Origin: JAZNGX01 sp045576675
Lineage (GTDB): Bacteria > Bacillota > Clostridia > Monoglobales > Firm-18
Length of the DNA stretch: 17,023 bases
Direction of reading: 5' to 3'
Assembly (NCBI GenBank): GCA_045576675.1
Contig: JAZNGX010000062.1
Span: forward strand, 1 to 17,023
Numbering within the stretch: the stretch's first letter is position 1; every line of letters begins with the position of its first letter. The notes below the pieces were generated by a model. The model did no database searches and was not told the DNA's origin. It was given only the letters and a program-made list of their open reading frames with translations. The position numbers and the translations under genes were made by a program. Below are positions 7,813-13,604 of this stretch, one piece after another.

Positions 7813-9144
7813 TCAGTTAGTCCTTTCTATTAATATATATCCGTTTGCAACTTCTTCAACAACACCGTTTATAGACGAATGAACATCTGCACCAAGCTTA
7901 TCGCTTACCGTTGCAATCATCTGTCCGCACTCCACCTTATCTCCTGGTTTCACAACTGCAACAGCCGGAGCACCGATGTGCTGACTAAGCATTATTTTCA
8001 CATTTTTGGGTTGTACAACCTCCTCCATAATCGGAGCAGATACGTTGTACTTTTGAAGTCCCAGCCTTGTAATAAGGCGTTTCATTGGAACCTTTCTGTA
8101 CTCTCTTGCAGAACTTACACCATTAAATTCAGGCTCTTTTTCCGGTTTAAAGCCGTTGCTTTTAAGCCCCGTTTTGCATTCATCAATAAGTGAACGCGGT
8201 GATAATAGCTGTCCGCAGGAATACATTTCACAAAGACCACACGATGAGCAGTACAGTGTGTTTACAAATGCGTTTATATCCTTGGTATCATCATTTGCAG
8301 CAGCACGCATAAACTGATGCGGTTCAATCGGATGACCAAGTAAGTGTCTGGGGCATAAATCTGTGCACATTCTGCACTGGCAGCACGTACCCTTTGCCCT
8401 TGTTAATGCAATTTTTGAATTTGTAAGTCGTTTTGAAATTACTGCATGGTCTTTTGGCACAACAAGTATTGCATTTGTTGTTTTTGTAACAACGTCATTC
8501 GGGTTTGCAAGCTTACCTGTCATTACACCACCATTTAAATATGCAGCGTCTTCAATTGTTTCGCCGCCTGCCAATTTTATAAGCTCCGAAAACCGCGTTC
8601 CTACAGGTACAACAAAGGTCTGCGGATTTTCAACTTCTCCTGCAACCGTTACATACTTTGTTGTGACAGGCTTTCCGGATTTCAACGCGTAATATGTATT
8701 AAGCATAGTTTCAACGTTGTAAACAATTACACCAACAGAAATTGGAATTTTACCCGGCGGAACTACACGCCCTGTCGCCTCGTAGGTTGTTATTACCTCG
8801 TCACCGGCAGGATAAATTTCAGGCAACTTCTTTATAGTGAAATTTTTGTATTTGCCAATATATTCATCAAGTGCAAGCAAAGTATTTTTATACGAGCCTT
8901 TCACAGCAACAATAACCTCTTTTGCACCAATAGCCTTTGAAATTTCATCAAGGGCAAACAAAATTTCTTTTGCATAGCTTGCAAGCACCTGTCTGTGCAC
9001 CTTAAAAAGCGGCTCACATTCAGCACAGTTCAAAATAAGCGTATCAGCCTTTTTGTCAAGCTTAGCATATGACGGAAATCCTGCACCACCGGCACCGACT
9101 ACTCCGTTTTTTTTCATTATTTCTGCCAATGATGACAATTCCAT
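7813..9144 (-). CDS. pduS: PduS-like flavo-iron-sulfur electron-transfer protein (RnfC-related)
   Basis: A 443-residue protein related to RnfC and complex I 51-kDa subunits. From the ATG at 9144 it shows the glycine-rich FMN/NADH region GVVGAGGAGFPS (15-26), an SLBB-like middle, then two cluster-binding motifs: C254-x2-C257-x2-C260-x3-C264-P and C299-x2-C302-x2-C305-x4-C310, followed by a C-terminal RnfC-like domain (about 380-440). Pdu-type PduS reduces cobalamin, but no B12-dependent enzyme is encoded here, so its job is more likely NADH oxidation coupled to Fe-S electron transfer, perhaps through PduT or to the activase. An in-frame TTG at 9162 gives a longer reading but overlaps the GGAGGG site that serves the ATG. 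Confidence 0.9.
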   Translation of the reverse strand: MELSSLAEIMKKNGVVGAGGAGFPSYAKLDKKADTLILNCAECEPLFKVHRQVLASYAKEILFALDEISKAIGAKEVIVAVKGSYKNTLLALDEYIGKYKNFTIKKLPEIYPAGDEVITTYEATGRVVPPGKIPISVGVIVYNVETMLNTYYALKSGKPVTTKYVTVAGEVENPQTFVVPVGTRFSELIKLAGGETIEDAAYLNGGVMTGKLANPNDVVTKTTNAILVVPKDHAVISKRLTNSKIALTRAKGTCCQCRMCTDLCPRHLLGHPIEPHQFMRAAANDDTKDINAFVNTLYCSSCGLCEMYSCGQLLSPRSLIDECKTGLKSNGFKPEKEPEFNGVSSAREYRKVPMKRLITRLGLQKYNVSAPIMEEVVQPKNVKIMLSQHIGAPAVAVVKPGDKVECGQMIATVSDKLGADVHSSINGVVEEVANGYILIERTN

Positions 9145-9154
9145 AGTATTTCTT

Positions 9155-9160
9155 CCCTCC
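9155..9160 (-). promoter_or_regulatory. Ribosome binding site fixing the pduS start
   Basis: GGAGGG on the minus strand lies 10 nt before the ATG at 9144. The competing TTG at 9162 overlaps this site and has no good site of its own, so the ATG is preferred. Confidence 0.7.
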
Positions 9161-9166
9161 AAGGAA

Positions 9167-9412
9167 CTATTCTTCGTCTACAATACCTACTATTGCTGCA
9201 TCTATTGGAGCATCCTTCATATCGCATCCTATTCTTGCAGCACTTCCTGTTGCAACAAGTACCGTTTCACCTATTCCTGCACCAACGTTGTCAATTGCAA
9301 CAACAGGAGCAATACCTTTTTGCAACGGCTCAACAATCAAAAACTTGTTTCCAAGAAGATTTTCATTTTTTCTTGTAGAAACAATACTTCCTGTAACCTT
9401 ACCGATTATCAT
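9167..9412 (-). CDS. pduN: BMC-P pentameric vertex protein (EutN/CcmL/PduN family)
   Basis: An 81-residue protein of the EutN/CcmL family, whose pentamers cap the vertices of the shell. The N-terminus MIIGKVTGSIVSTRKNENLLGNKFLIVEP is typical of the family beta-barrel, followed by VAIDNVGAGIGETVLVATGSAAR and the closing AIVGIVDEE. It is somewhat shorter than usual (about 90-100 residues) but has both conserved halves and looks complete. GGAGGT stands 7 nt before the ATG. It is the only vertex gene in the window. A strong mRNA hairpin separates it from the preceding BMC-H gene, which may help keep its expression below that of the far more abundant facet proteins. Confidence 0.94.
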   Translation of the reverse strand: MIIGKVTGSIVSTRKNENLLGNKFLIVEPLQKGIAPVVAIDNVGAGIGETVLVATGSAARIGCDMKDAPIDAAIVGIVDEE

Positions 9413-9438
9413 GGATATACCTCCTTTTTGTTTTTGCT

Positions 9439-9460
9439 CCGCCGACCAAAGGGTCGGCGG
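9439..9460 (-). promoter_or_regulatory. Strong intergenic RNA hairpin between BMC-H and BMC-P
   Basis: CCGCCGACC and GGTCGGCGG form a perfect 9-bp GC-rich stem with a 4-nt loop. On the transcribed (minus) strand it is followed by an A-rich stretch and the vertex-gene ribosome site, with no T-run, so it does not look like a classic terminator. It may be an mRNA processing or stability element that protects the upstream BMC-H message, or a partial attenuator that lowers the downstream gene. It is GC-rich compared with its AT-rich surroundings. Confidence 0.7.
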
Positions 9461-9481
9461 TTACAAAACAATTTACCCAAA

Positions 9482-9868
9482 TTATTTAATTGTAGGTATA
9501 ATTTTCTCAACATCTGTGTGAGGTCTGGGTATAACGTGAGTAGCGATGATTTCACCAAGTCTTGTAGCTGATGAGCTACCAGCTTCAACAGCAGCTTTAA
9601 CAGCACCAACATCGCCACGTACCATAACGCTTACCAAGCCTGAACCGATTTTTTCTGTGCCAACCAATTCAACGTTTGCAGCTTTAAGCATAGCGTCGGC
9701 AGCTTCGATTGCTGCAACCAAGCCTCTTGTTTCAATCATTCCCAAAGCTTCTTTCTGTGTCATTTTTACTTCCTCCTTAATTATTTCTTTTTTTGTTGTA
9801 TTTTTAGTTTCTGCTTTGACTTCTTTTACGTCGCCTGCGGCAACTTTAGCTATTTTCTTTTCAGCCAT
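9482..9868 (-). CDS. BMC-H hexameric shell protein with Lys-rich N-terminal extension; possible two starts
   Basis: From the ATG at 9868 this is a 128-residue protein: about 35 residues rich in Lys, Glu, Ala and Val, then a complete PduA-like BMC domain with the pore motif KIGSGLV and the VRGDVGAVKAAVEAG helix. A second in-frame ATG at 9763 has a much better ribosome site (AGGAGG, 8 nt upstream) and gives a 93-residue protein aligned to the neighbouring BMC-H. The upstream ATG has a weaker GGTGAG site. The extension is probably coding because it stays open for 35 codons with protein-like composition and fills what would otherwise be a 121-nt gap in a tightly packed operon. Both forms may be made, as with PduB and PduB'. 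About 83% identical to its neighbour over the BMC domain, so a tandem duplicate. Confidence 0.9.
   Translation of the reverse strand: MAEKKIAKVAAGDVKEVKAETKNTTKKEIIKEEVKMTQKEALGMIETRGLVAAIEAADAMLKAANVELVGTEKIGSGLVSVMVRGDVGAVKAAVEAGSSSATRLGEIIATHVIPRPHTDVEKIIPTIK
9772..9777 (-). promoter_or_regulatory. Internal ribosome binding site in the extended BMC-H gene
   Basis: A perfect AGGAGG on the minus strand lies 8 nt before the internal ATG at 9763 and inside the reading frame of the longer form, encoding part of Lys-Glu-Glu. It corresponds to the ribosome site of the neighbouring BMC-H gene (AGGAGG at 10170-10175), which suggests that the internal start is the ancestral one. Confidence 0.7.
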
Positions 9869-9884
9869 TTTAACTCACCCTTAA

Positions 9885-10160
9885 TTAAAACTTAGGTAGA
9901 ATTTTTTCTACATCACCATGAGGTCTTGGGATTACGTGTGAAGCAACAAGCTCACCAAGTCTTGAAGCTGATGTAGCGCCAACTTCAACAGCAGCCTTAA
10001 CTGCGCCAACGTCACCGCGAACCATAACGCTTACCAAACCTGACCCGATTTTTTCTGTTCCGATTAAAGATACCTCTGCAGCTTTAACCATTGCGTCAGC
10101 AGCCTCTATTGCAGCTACCAAACCTCTTGTTTCAATCATTCCTAATGCTTCCTGTGCCAT
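9885..10160 (-). CDS. pduA: BMC-H hexameric shell protein, PduA-like
   Basis: A 91-residue single-domain BMC protein. Hexamers of this type form the bulk of shell facets. It opens with EALGMIETRGLVAAIEAADAM and carries the pore loop KIGSGLV, the same pore motif as Salmonella PduA, whose small polar pore admits 1,2-propanediol. It ends HVIPRPHGDVEKILPKF. AGGAGG lies 9 nt before the ATG. It is 31 nt below the alcohol dehydrogenase gene and next to a second BMC-H paralogue with about 83% identity by my hand alignment. The near-identity of the pore regions suggests the two can mix in facets. Confidence 0.96.
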   Translation of the reverse strand: MAQEALGMIETRGLVAAIEAADAMVKAAEVSLIGTEKIGSGLVSVMVRGDVGAVKAAVEVGATSASRLGELVASHVIPRPHGDVEKILPKF

Positions 10161-10191
10161 TTTTATTTTCCTCCTTAAATTTTTTACTTAA

Positions 10192-11379
10192 TTAATTTAT
10201 AATAGCAATTTTCAGACCTTCCATTTTAATGTTAGTCTGATATGCCTGGTCAATTTCTTCAAGCTTATATTTATGTGTGATAAGCTTTTCTAATGGTAAG
10301 CCGATGCCTTTAGCACGCTTTAAGAAATCAAATGTTGTTGCATAATCTCTTAATGTGTAAACCCATGAGCCAACCAATGTAATTTCCTTTGAGCATAAGT
10401 CAAAGTGCGGATTAATTGTAGCGTCACCGCCGTTTATAAAGAAGCCAAGCTCGCAAAGTCCGCCGCCGCTTCTTATAAATTTATAAATATTGCTGTGTGC
10501 AACAGGTGAACCTGTACACTGGAATGCAAAGTCAGCAAGGTATCCGCCGAATGCATCCTTAACACCTTGAGCAAGAGCGTCAATACCATTGTAATTTTTA
10601 AAGTTAACAGACTTGTCTGCACCCATTTCCTTTGCAAATGCAAGACGTTTTTCCTCACCATCAATTGCAACAATATTTTCGATACCCATAGTTCTTAATA
10701 CTGCGATGCAGATAAGACCGATAGGTCCGCAGCCCTGAACTGCTACTCTTGAGTTAAATCTCAATATGCCTGTTGTTTTAGCTCTTTCAACAGCGTGAAT
10801 TAAAACTGCACAAGGCTCAATTAAAATTCTCATATCAAGGCTTAAATCACTTACATTAAATACAGTTGAGCCTTTGCGGATTATCATATAATCAGCAAAC
10901 CATCCGTTTAAGTGAATTTCATCATCAGGGATAAGACCGTAAACATCAGCTGAACCAACGTTCTGCTTGTTCATATCAAACATTGTAATATCCGGGTCGT
11001 CACCGAAAATCATACATGTTACAACCTTGTCGCCAAGATTAAGCGGCTTTCCTGCACTGTCCTTTTTAACATTTTTACCCATCTTTACGATTTCGCCTGT
11101 ACCCTCGTGTCCTAAAACAACAGGGATAAGGCCAAACGGGTCACGCTTGTATTCATGAGCGTCTGTTCCGCAGATTCCGCATCCTTCTACTTTAACAAGG
11201 ATATCATCGTCACCGATTTCAGGAATCGGGAATTCTTTGATTTCAACCTTTTCAATACCTGTAAGAACTGCTGCACGGCTGGTCTTAGGAATTTCGCCAA
11301 CTGATGCCTTAGGTGCAGATGTACCGTTCATACCTGCAAGAACCTGTTGAACAATCTGTTCTATCTGTTCCTGATTCAT
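10192..11379 (-). CDS. Encapsulated zinc-dependent MDR alcohol dehydrogenase
   Basis: A 395-residue medium-chain dehydrogenase. Residues 1-18 (MNQEQIEQIVQQVLAGMN) look like an encapsulation helix, followed by a flexible linker to about residue 33. Catalytic zinc residues are expected at Cys70 (GCGICGTD), His91 and Glu92 (GHE) and Glu188 (IEPC). The Rossmann motif is GCGPIGL (216-222) with Asp240 at the end of beta-2, which favours NAD(H). The usual four-Cys structural zinc lobe is missing: the region 118-150 has only one Cys. It probably reduces propionaldehyde to 1-propanol and regenerates NAD+ for PduP, in place of the iron-type PduQ. It could also reduce lactaldehyde to 1,2-propanediol. 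Its ATG overlaps the previous stop as TAATG, so translation is coupled. Confidence 0.88.
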   Translation of the reverse strand: MNQEQIEQIVQQVLAGMNGTSAPKASVGEIPKTSRAAVLTGIEKVEIKEFPIPEIGDDDILVKVEGCGICGTDAHEYKRDPFGLIPVVLGHEGTGEIVKMGKNVKKDSAGKPLNLGDKVVTCMIFGDDPDITMFDMNKQNVGSADVYGLIPDDEIHLNGWFADYMIIRKGSTVFNVSDLSLDMRILIEPCAVLIHAVERAKTTGILRFNSRVAVQGCGPIGLICIAVLRTMGIENIVAIDGEEKRLAFAKEMGADKSVNFKNYNGIDALAQGVKDAFGGYLADFAFQCTGSPVAHSNIYKFIRSGGGLCELGFFINGGDATINPHFDLCSKEITLVGSWVYTLRDYATTFDFLKRAKGIGLPLEKLITHKYKLEEIDQAYQTNIKMEGLKIAIIN

Positions 11380-11867
11380 TATATATTACTCCTTTCAACT
11401 AACTTTTCAAAAATCGTCGCTCCATATTCCGAAAGCATAGTGTCCTGTTCCTCCGTACCACCGCTGACACCAAGACCGCCAACGATAACTCCGTTATACT
11501 TAAGCGGGTCTCCACCGCCGAAAATAACAATTCTGCCGTTATTGGTGAACTGAATTCCGTACAGCGACTGGTTTGGTTGTGCCAAAGGCTTCAGCGTAAT
11601 GGTCGGCATCTTCAGTGCAACAACTGTAAATGCTTTGTTTACTGCAACGTCATAGCTTGCTATGTAAGCATTATCCATACACTCAACGGCAACAACGTTA
11701 CCCGCTTCGTTTGAAACTGCCACAACAGCATTAACGCCTATTTCTGCAGCCTTTTTCTCAACCTCACATATAAGCTCTCTGGCAAGAGAAAGAGTCATTT
11801 TTGTTTTCGAAATCTGTTCAATTACGTTTTTTACAACCTGAGATAATTCTTCGTTTTTCAACGACAT
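11379..11867 (-). CDS. GlcG/PduO C-terminal-like (DUF336, HbpS-type) protein with putative encapsulation leader
   Basis: About 162 residues. After a short helix (ELSQVVKNVIEQIS) the body matches the GlcG/HbpS family: LARELICEVEKKAAEIG, VVAVSNEAGNVVAVECMDNA, KAFTVVALKMPT, then GRIVIFGGGDPL and GVIVGGLGVSGGTEEQD. Some relatives bind heme or form the C-terminal half of PduO, but the adenosyltransferase half is absent and no B12 enzyme is present. The leading helix resembles the leaders of PduP and PduL, so it is probably core cargo of unknown job. The start is uncertain: GTG at 11870, ATG at 11867 and TTG at 11861 are all in frame, and the GAGGTG site fits the TTG best. Confidence 0.85.
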   Translation of the reverse strand: MSLKNEELSQVVKNVIEQISKTKMTLSLARELICEVEKKAAEIGVNAVVAVSNEAGNVVAVECMDNAYIASYDVAVNKAFTVVALKMPTITLKPLAQPNQSLYGIQFTNNGRIVIFGGGDPLKYNGVIVGGLGVSGGTEEQDTMLSEYGATIFEKLVERSNI

Positions 11868-11873
11868 CACCTC
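11868..11873 (-). promoter_or_regulatory. Ribosome binding site with an ambiguous start
   Basis: GAGGTG on the minus strand abuts the ATG at 11867 with no spacing but lies 6 nt before an in-frame TTG at 11861. Good spacing favours TTG initiation, giving a protein starting MKNEELSQ, with the encapsulation-like helix right at its N-terminus. Confidence 0.5.
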
Positions 11874-11874
11874 A

Positions 11875-12687
11875 TTATTTATTTAACTGCTCCAAAACCT
11901 TTTTGGTAATTGCAGATACCAAATCAGCATCGGGGCTTACTTCAGCTTTCTTACCATGGCTGTGACAGTTTCCGCCGCAGCTGTGGCAGCTTGCCTTGCC
12001 GTCTTTAGCATTGGGGCAAACGTCTGCAGGATGCTTACCCTTCATACCAAACTGTCTTCTGATTTCATAAAGCTTTTCAACCTGATCCTTTGAGAACTCC
12101 TTAGGTCCGCCTAAAAGTCTTGACTTGAATAACAATTCAGCATAGAACTCTACTGATTCCATCTTGTGGTATGCAGCAAGAAGTGAATCTGAATATGTAA
12201 GAGCACCGTGGCTTTCAAGCAACACTGCATCGTAATACTGCAAATACTTTTCAACAGCGTCAGGAATTTCATTTGTTGAAGGTGTGCCGTACTCAGCAAT
12301 CGGAACGCAGCCAAGAGCAATTACAGCTTCAGGCATAATAGGCTGTGTTAACGGAATACCTGCGATAGCAAAGCTTGTTGCATATGTGGGATGAGCGTGA
12401 ACAACAGCGTTAACATCAGGTCTGTGCTGATAAACTCTTAAATGCATTTTGATTTCTGAAGATGGCTTAAAGCCCGGGTTTGCATGAAGGATTTTACCGT
12501 CTTTGTCAATTTTACAAATGTAATCAGGAGTCATAAAGCCCTTACTTACAAGTGTAGGTGTGCAAAGGAATTCATTGTCGTTTAGCTTAACAGAAATGTT
12601 ACCATCGTTTGCAGCAACCATATTTCTGTTGTAAATTCTTTTGCCGATTTCACAAATTTGTTTCTTGATTTCATACTCTGAAGTCAT
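11875..12687 (-). CDS. fucA: Class II sugar-phosphate aldolase (fuculose/rhamnulose-1-phosphate) with C-terminal encapsulation tail
   Basis: Cleaves L-fuculose- or L-rhamnulose-1-phosphate to DHAP and L-lactaldehyde. The catalytic domain (about 1-215) is FucA-like: Glu78 in KPSSEIKMH corresponds to the catalytic Glu of FucA, and His97, His99 (HAHPTY) and His160 (ESHGA) are the zinc ligands. A 50-residue C-terminal addition follows: a linker with Cys224, Cys234, Cys237, Cys241 and three His, then SPDADLVSAITKKVLEQLNK, an amphipathic helix like an encapsulation peptide. Fuculose aldolases of glycyl-radical BMC loci commonly carry such tails, so lactaldehyde may be made inside the shell. With rhaA and rhaB present, rhamnulose-1-phosphate is the likely substrate here. 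A strong promoter stands immediately upstream. Confidence 0.92.
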   Translation of the reverse strand: MTSEYEIKKQICEIGKRIYNRNMVAANDGNISVKLNDNEFLCTPTLVSKGFMTPDYICKIDKDGKILHANPGFKPSSEIKMHLRVYQHRPDVNAVVHAHPTYATSFAIAGIPLTQPIMPEAVIALGCVPIAEYGTPSTNEIPDAVEKYLQYYDAVLLESHGALTYSDSLLAAYHKMESVEFYAELLFKSRLLGGPKEFSKDQVEKLYEIRRQFGMKGKHPADVCPNAKDGKASCHSCGGNCHSHGKKAEVSPDADLVSAITKKVLEQLNK

Positions 12688-12738
12688 TTTTTCATTTCTC
12701 CTTTATTTGAATTTTTGTGTTTTTCTTTTAATGTCTTT

Positions 12739-12767
12739 ATTTTAACATACTAATGTATGTATGTCAA
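12739..12767 (-). promoter_or_regulatory. Strong internal promoter upstream of the aldolase
   Basis: On the minus strand a perfect TTGACA (12762-12767) and TAAAAT (12739-12744) are spaced by exactly 17 bp. The predicted start is about 45 nt before the aldolase ATG. The surrounding 125-bp gap is the largest inside the operon, and no terminator hairpin is visible between the GTPase stop and this promoter, so the downstream genes may receive both read-through and internal transcripts. Confidence 0.82.
12745..12760. promoter_or_regulatory. Operator-like inverted repeat within the promoter spacer
   Basis: ACATAC, 4 bp, GTATGT: perfect 6-bp arms lying exactly between the -35 and -10 boxes. A protein bound here would block RNA polymerase. 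The DeoR-family regulator of this locus is the obvious candidate, but this is inference. Confidence 0.55.
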
Positions 12768-12812
12768 TGAATTTATGTGGTTTTTTCTTTGTTTTTGTTG
12801 TTTTTTGAAAGA

Positions 12813-13241
12813 TTAGTCCCATTCAAGATGTTTTTTTAGCTCCGCAATGCCCTCTCCGGTAACCGAATCAACCTTAAAAACCTTTTTGCAGCCTGCAAGC
12901 TTAAGCCAATTTTCAGCTCGCTTTACGTTTGCATTTTTATCATTTATCTTGGTTACTATTCCAACAACCTCTCTGTTGCACATACAGGTTATACACGGAC
13001 TGTACAACGAATATGGTTCATCTGCTGCCAGCAGCAAGCCAACAACATCAGCCTCATACGCATAAAGTGCAAGTGCTGTACCAAGTTGCTTGGTTTGTAT
13101 GTACTCTCCCGGAGTATCTATTATTACATCGTTGTAATTTACATACTGGGTTTTTTCATAATGGATATTTCCGCCTTTAAGTGCCTGAGTAAGAGTAGTT
13201 TTGCCTGCCTCACTCCTGCCTGTGAACATTATCTTTTTCAT
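12813..13241 (-). CDS. pduV: PduV/EutP-family small GTPase-like protein
   Basis: A 142-residue P-loop protein. The Walker A/G1 motif GRSEAGKTTL is at residues 6-15, DTPGEY is the G3 motif and TKIND the G4-like motif, giving a near-complete Ras-like fold. EutP/PduV proteins accompany many BMC operons; PduV has been linked to compartment positioning and EutP to a kinase activity, so the role here is open. The ATG at 13241 overlaps the stop of the preceding shell gene as TAATG, and an in-frame TTG at 13262 inside that gene is less likely. This is the last gene before the internal promoter gap. Confidence 0.9.
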   Translation of the reverse strand: MKKIMFTGRSEAGKTTLTQALKGGNIHYEKTQYVNYNDVIIDTPGEYIQTKQLGTALALYAYEADVVGLLLAADEPYSLYSPCITCMCNREVVGIVTKINDKNANVKRAENWLKLAGCKKVFKVDSVTGEGIAELKKHLEWD

Positions 13242-13603
13242 TATGTTTTTGTTATCGGGCAAACTGTAAACCCAAGCGTTTCTTCGCAGTATTCACACAC
13301 AGCCATCACTGCCGACTGCACCTGCGAAACAGTTCCCGTCATAATCAGTGTACCGCTGAAGCGGTCAACAAAGCCTATTTCCGCACCGCTTGCCTTTATT
13401 GCAATATCACCTGCAATGATAGCCGTTTCTGCAGGACTTACGGTTATAATACCTATTGCCGTCCTTGCATAATCAACAGCAGGGTCAAGCCCTAATTTCT
13501 GATATAAAACGTCATCGGGATTCGCAATAATATGTGCAAGAGTAATCTGTTTTCCCGGAACAAGCTCCTGAACTATTCGCATTTTATCATTCAGAAAATC
13601 CAT
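13241..13603 (-). CDS. pduU: PduU/EutS-type BMC shell protein (circularly permuted)
   Basis: A 120-residue permuted BMC protein. Its order matches EutS/PduU: RIVQELVPGKQITLAHIIANP first, then AIGIITVSPAETAIIAGDIA and IGFVDRFSGTLIMTGTVSQVQSAV. In PduU the N-terminal strands form a small beta-barrel plug over the hexamer pore, and PduU-like hexamers may anchor PduV. It is a few residues longer than EutS (about 111), with a short insertion around residues 37-45. Its ribosome site lies in the last codons of the activase gene (GGA GGG), and it overlaps the GTPase start by one base, so the four genes from the dehydratase to the GTPase look translationally linked. Confidence 0.95.
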   Translation of the reverse strand: MDFLNDKMRIVQELVPGKQITLAHIIANPDDVLYQKLGLDPAVDYARTAIGIITVSPAETAIIAGDIAIKASGAEIGFVDRFSGTLIMTGTVSQVQSAVMAVCEYCEETLGFTVCPITKT

Positions 13604-13604
13604 A

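Noticed and set aside
9421..9480. Operon-ending terminator between BMC-H and BMC-P
   Set aside because: The stem is strong but lacks a T-run on the transcribed strand, and the same pathway continues immediately below without a new promoter.
9053..9571. Plus-strand open frame of 172 codons across pduS, BMC-P and BMC-H
   Set aside because: It spans three recognised minus-strand genes and the hairpin; no domain or ribosome site supports it.
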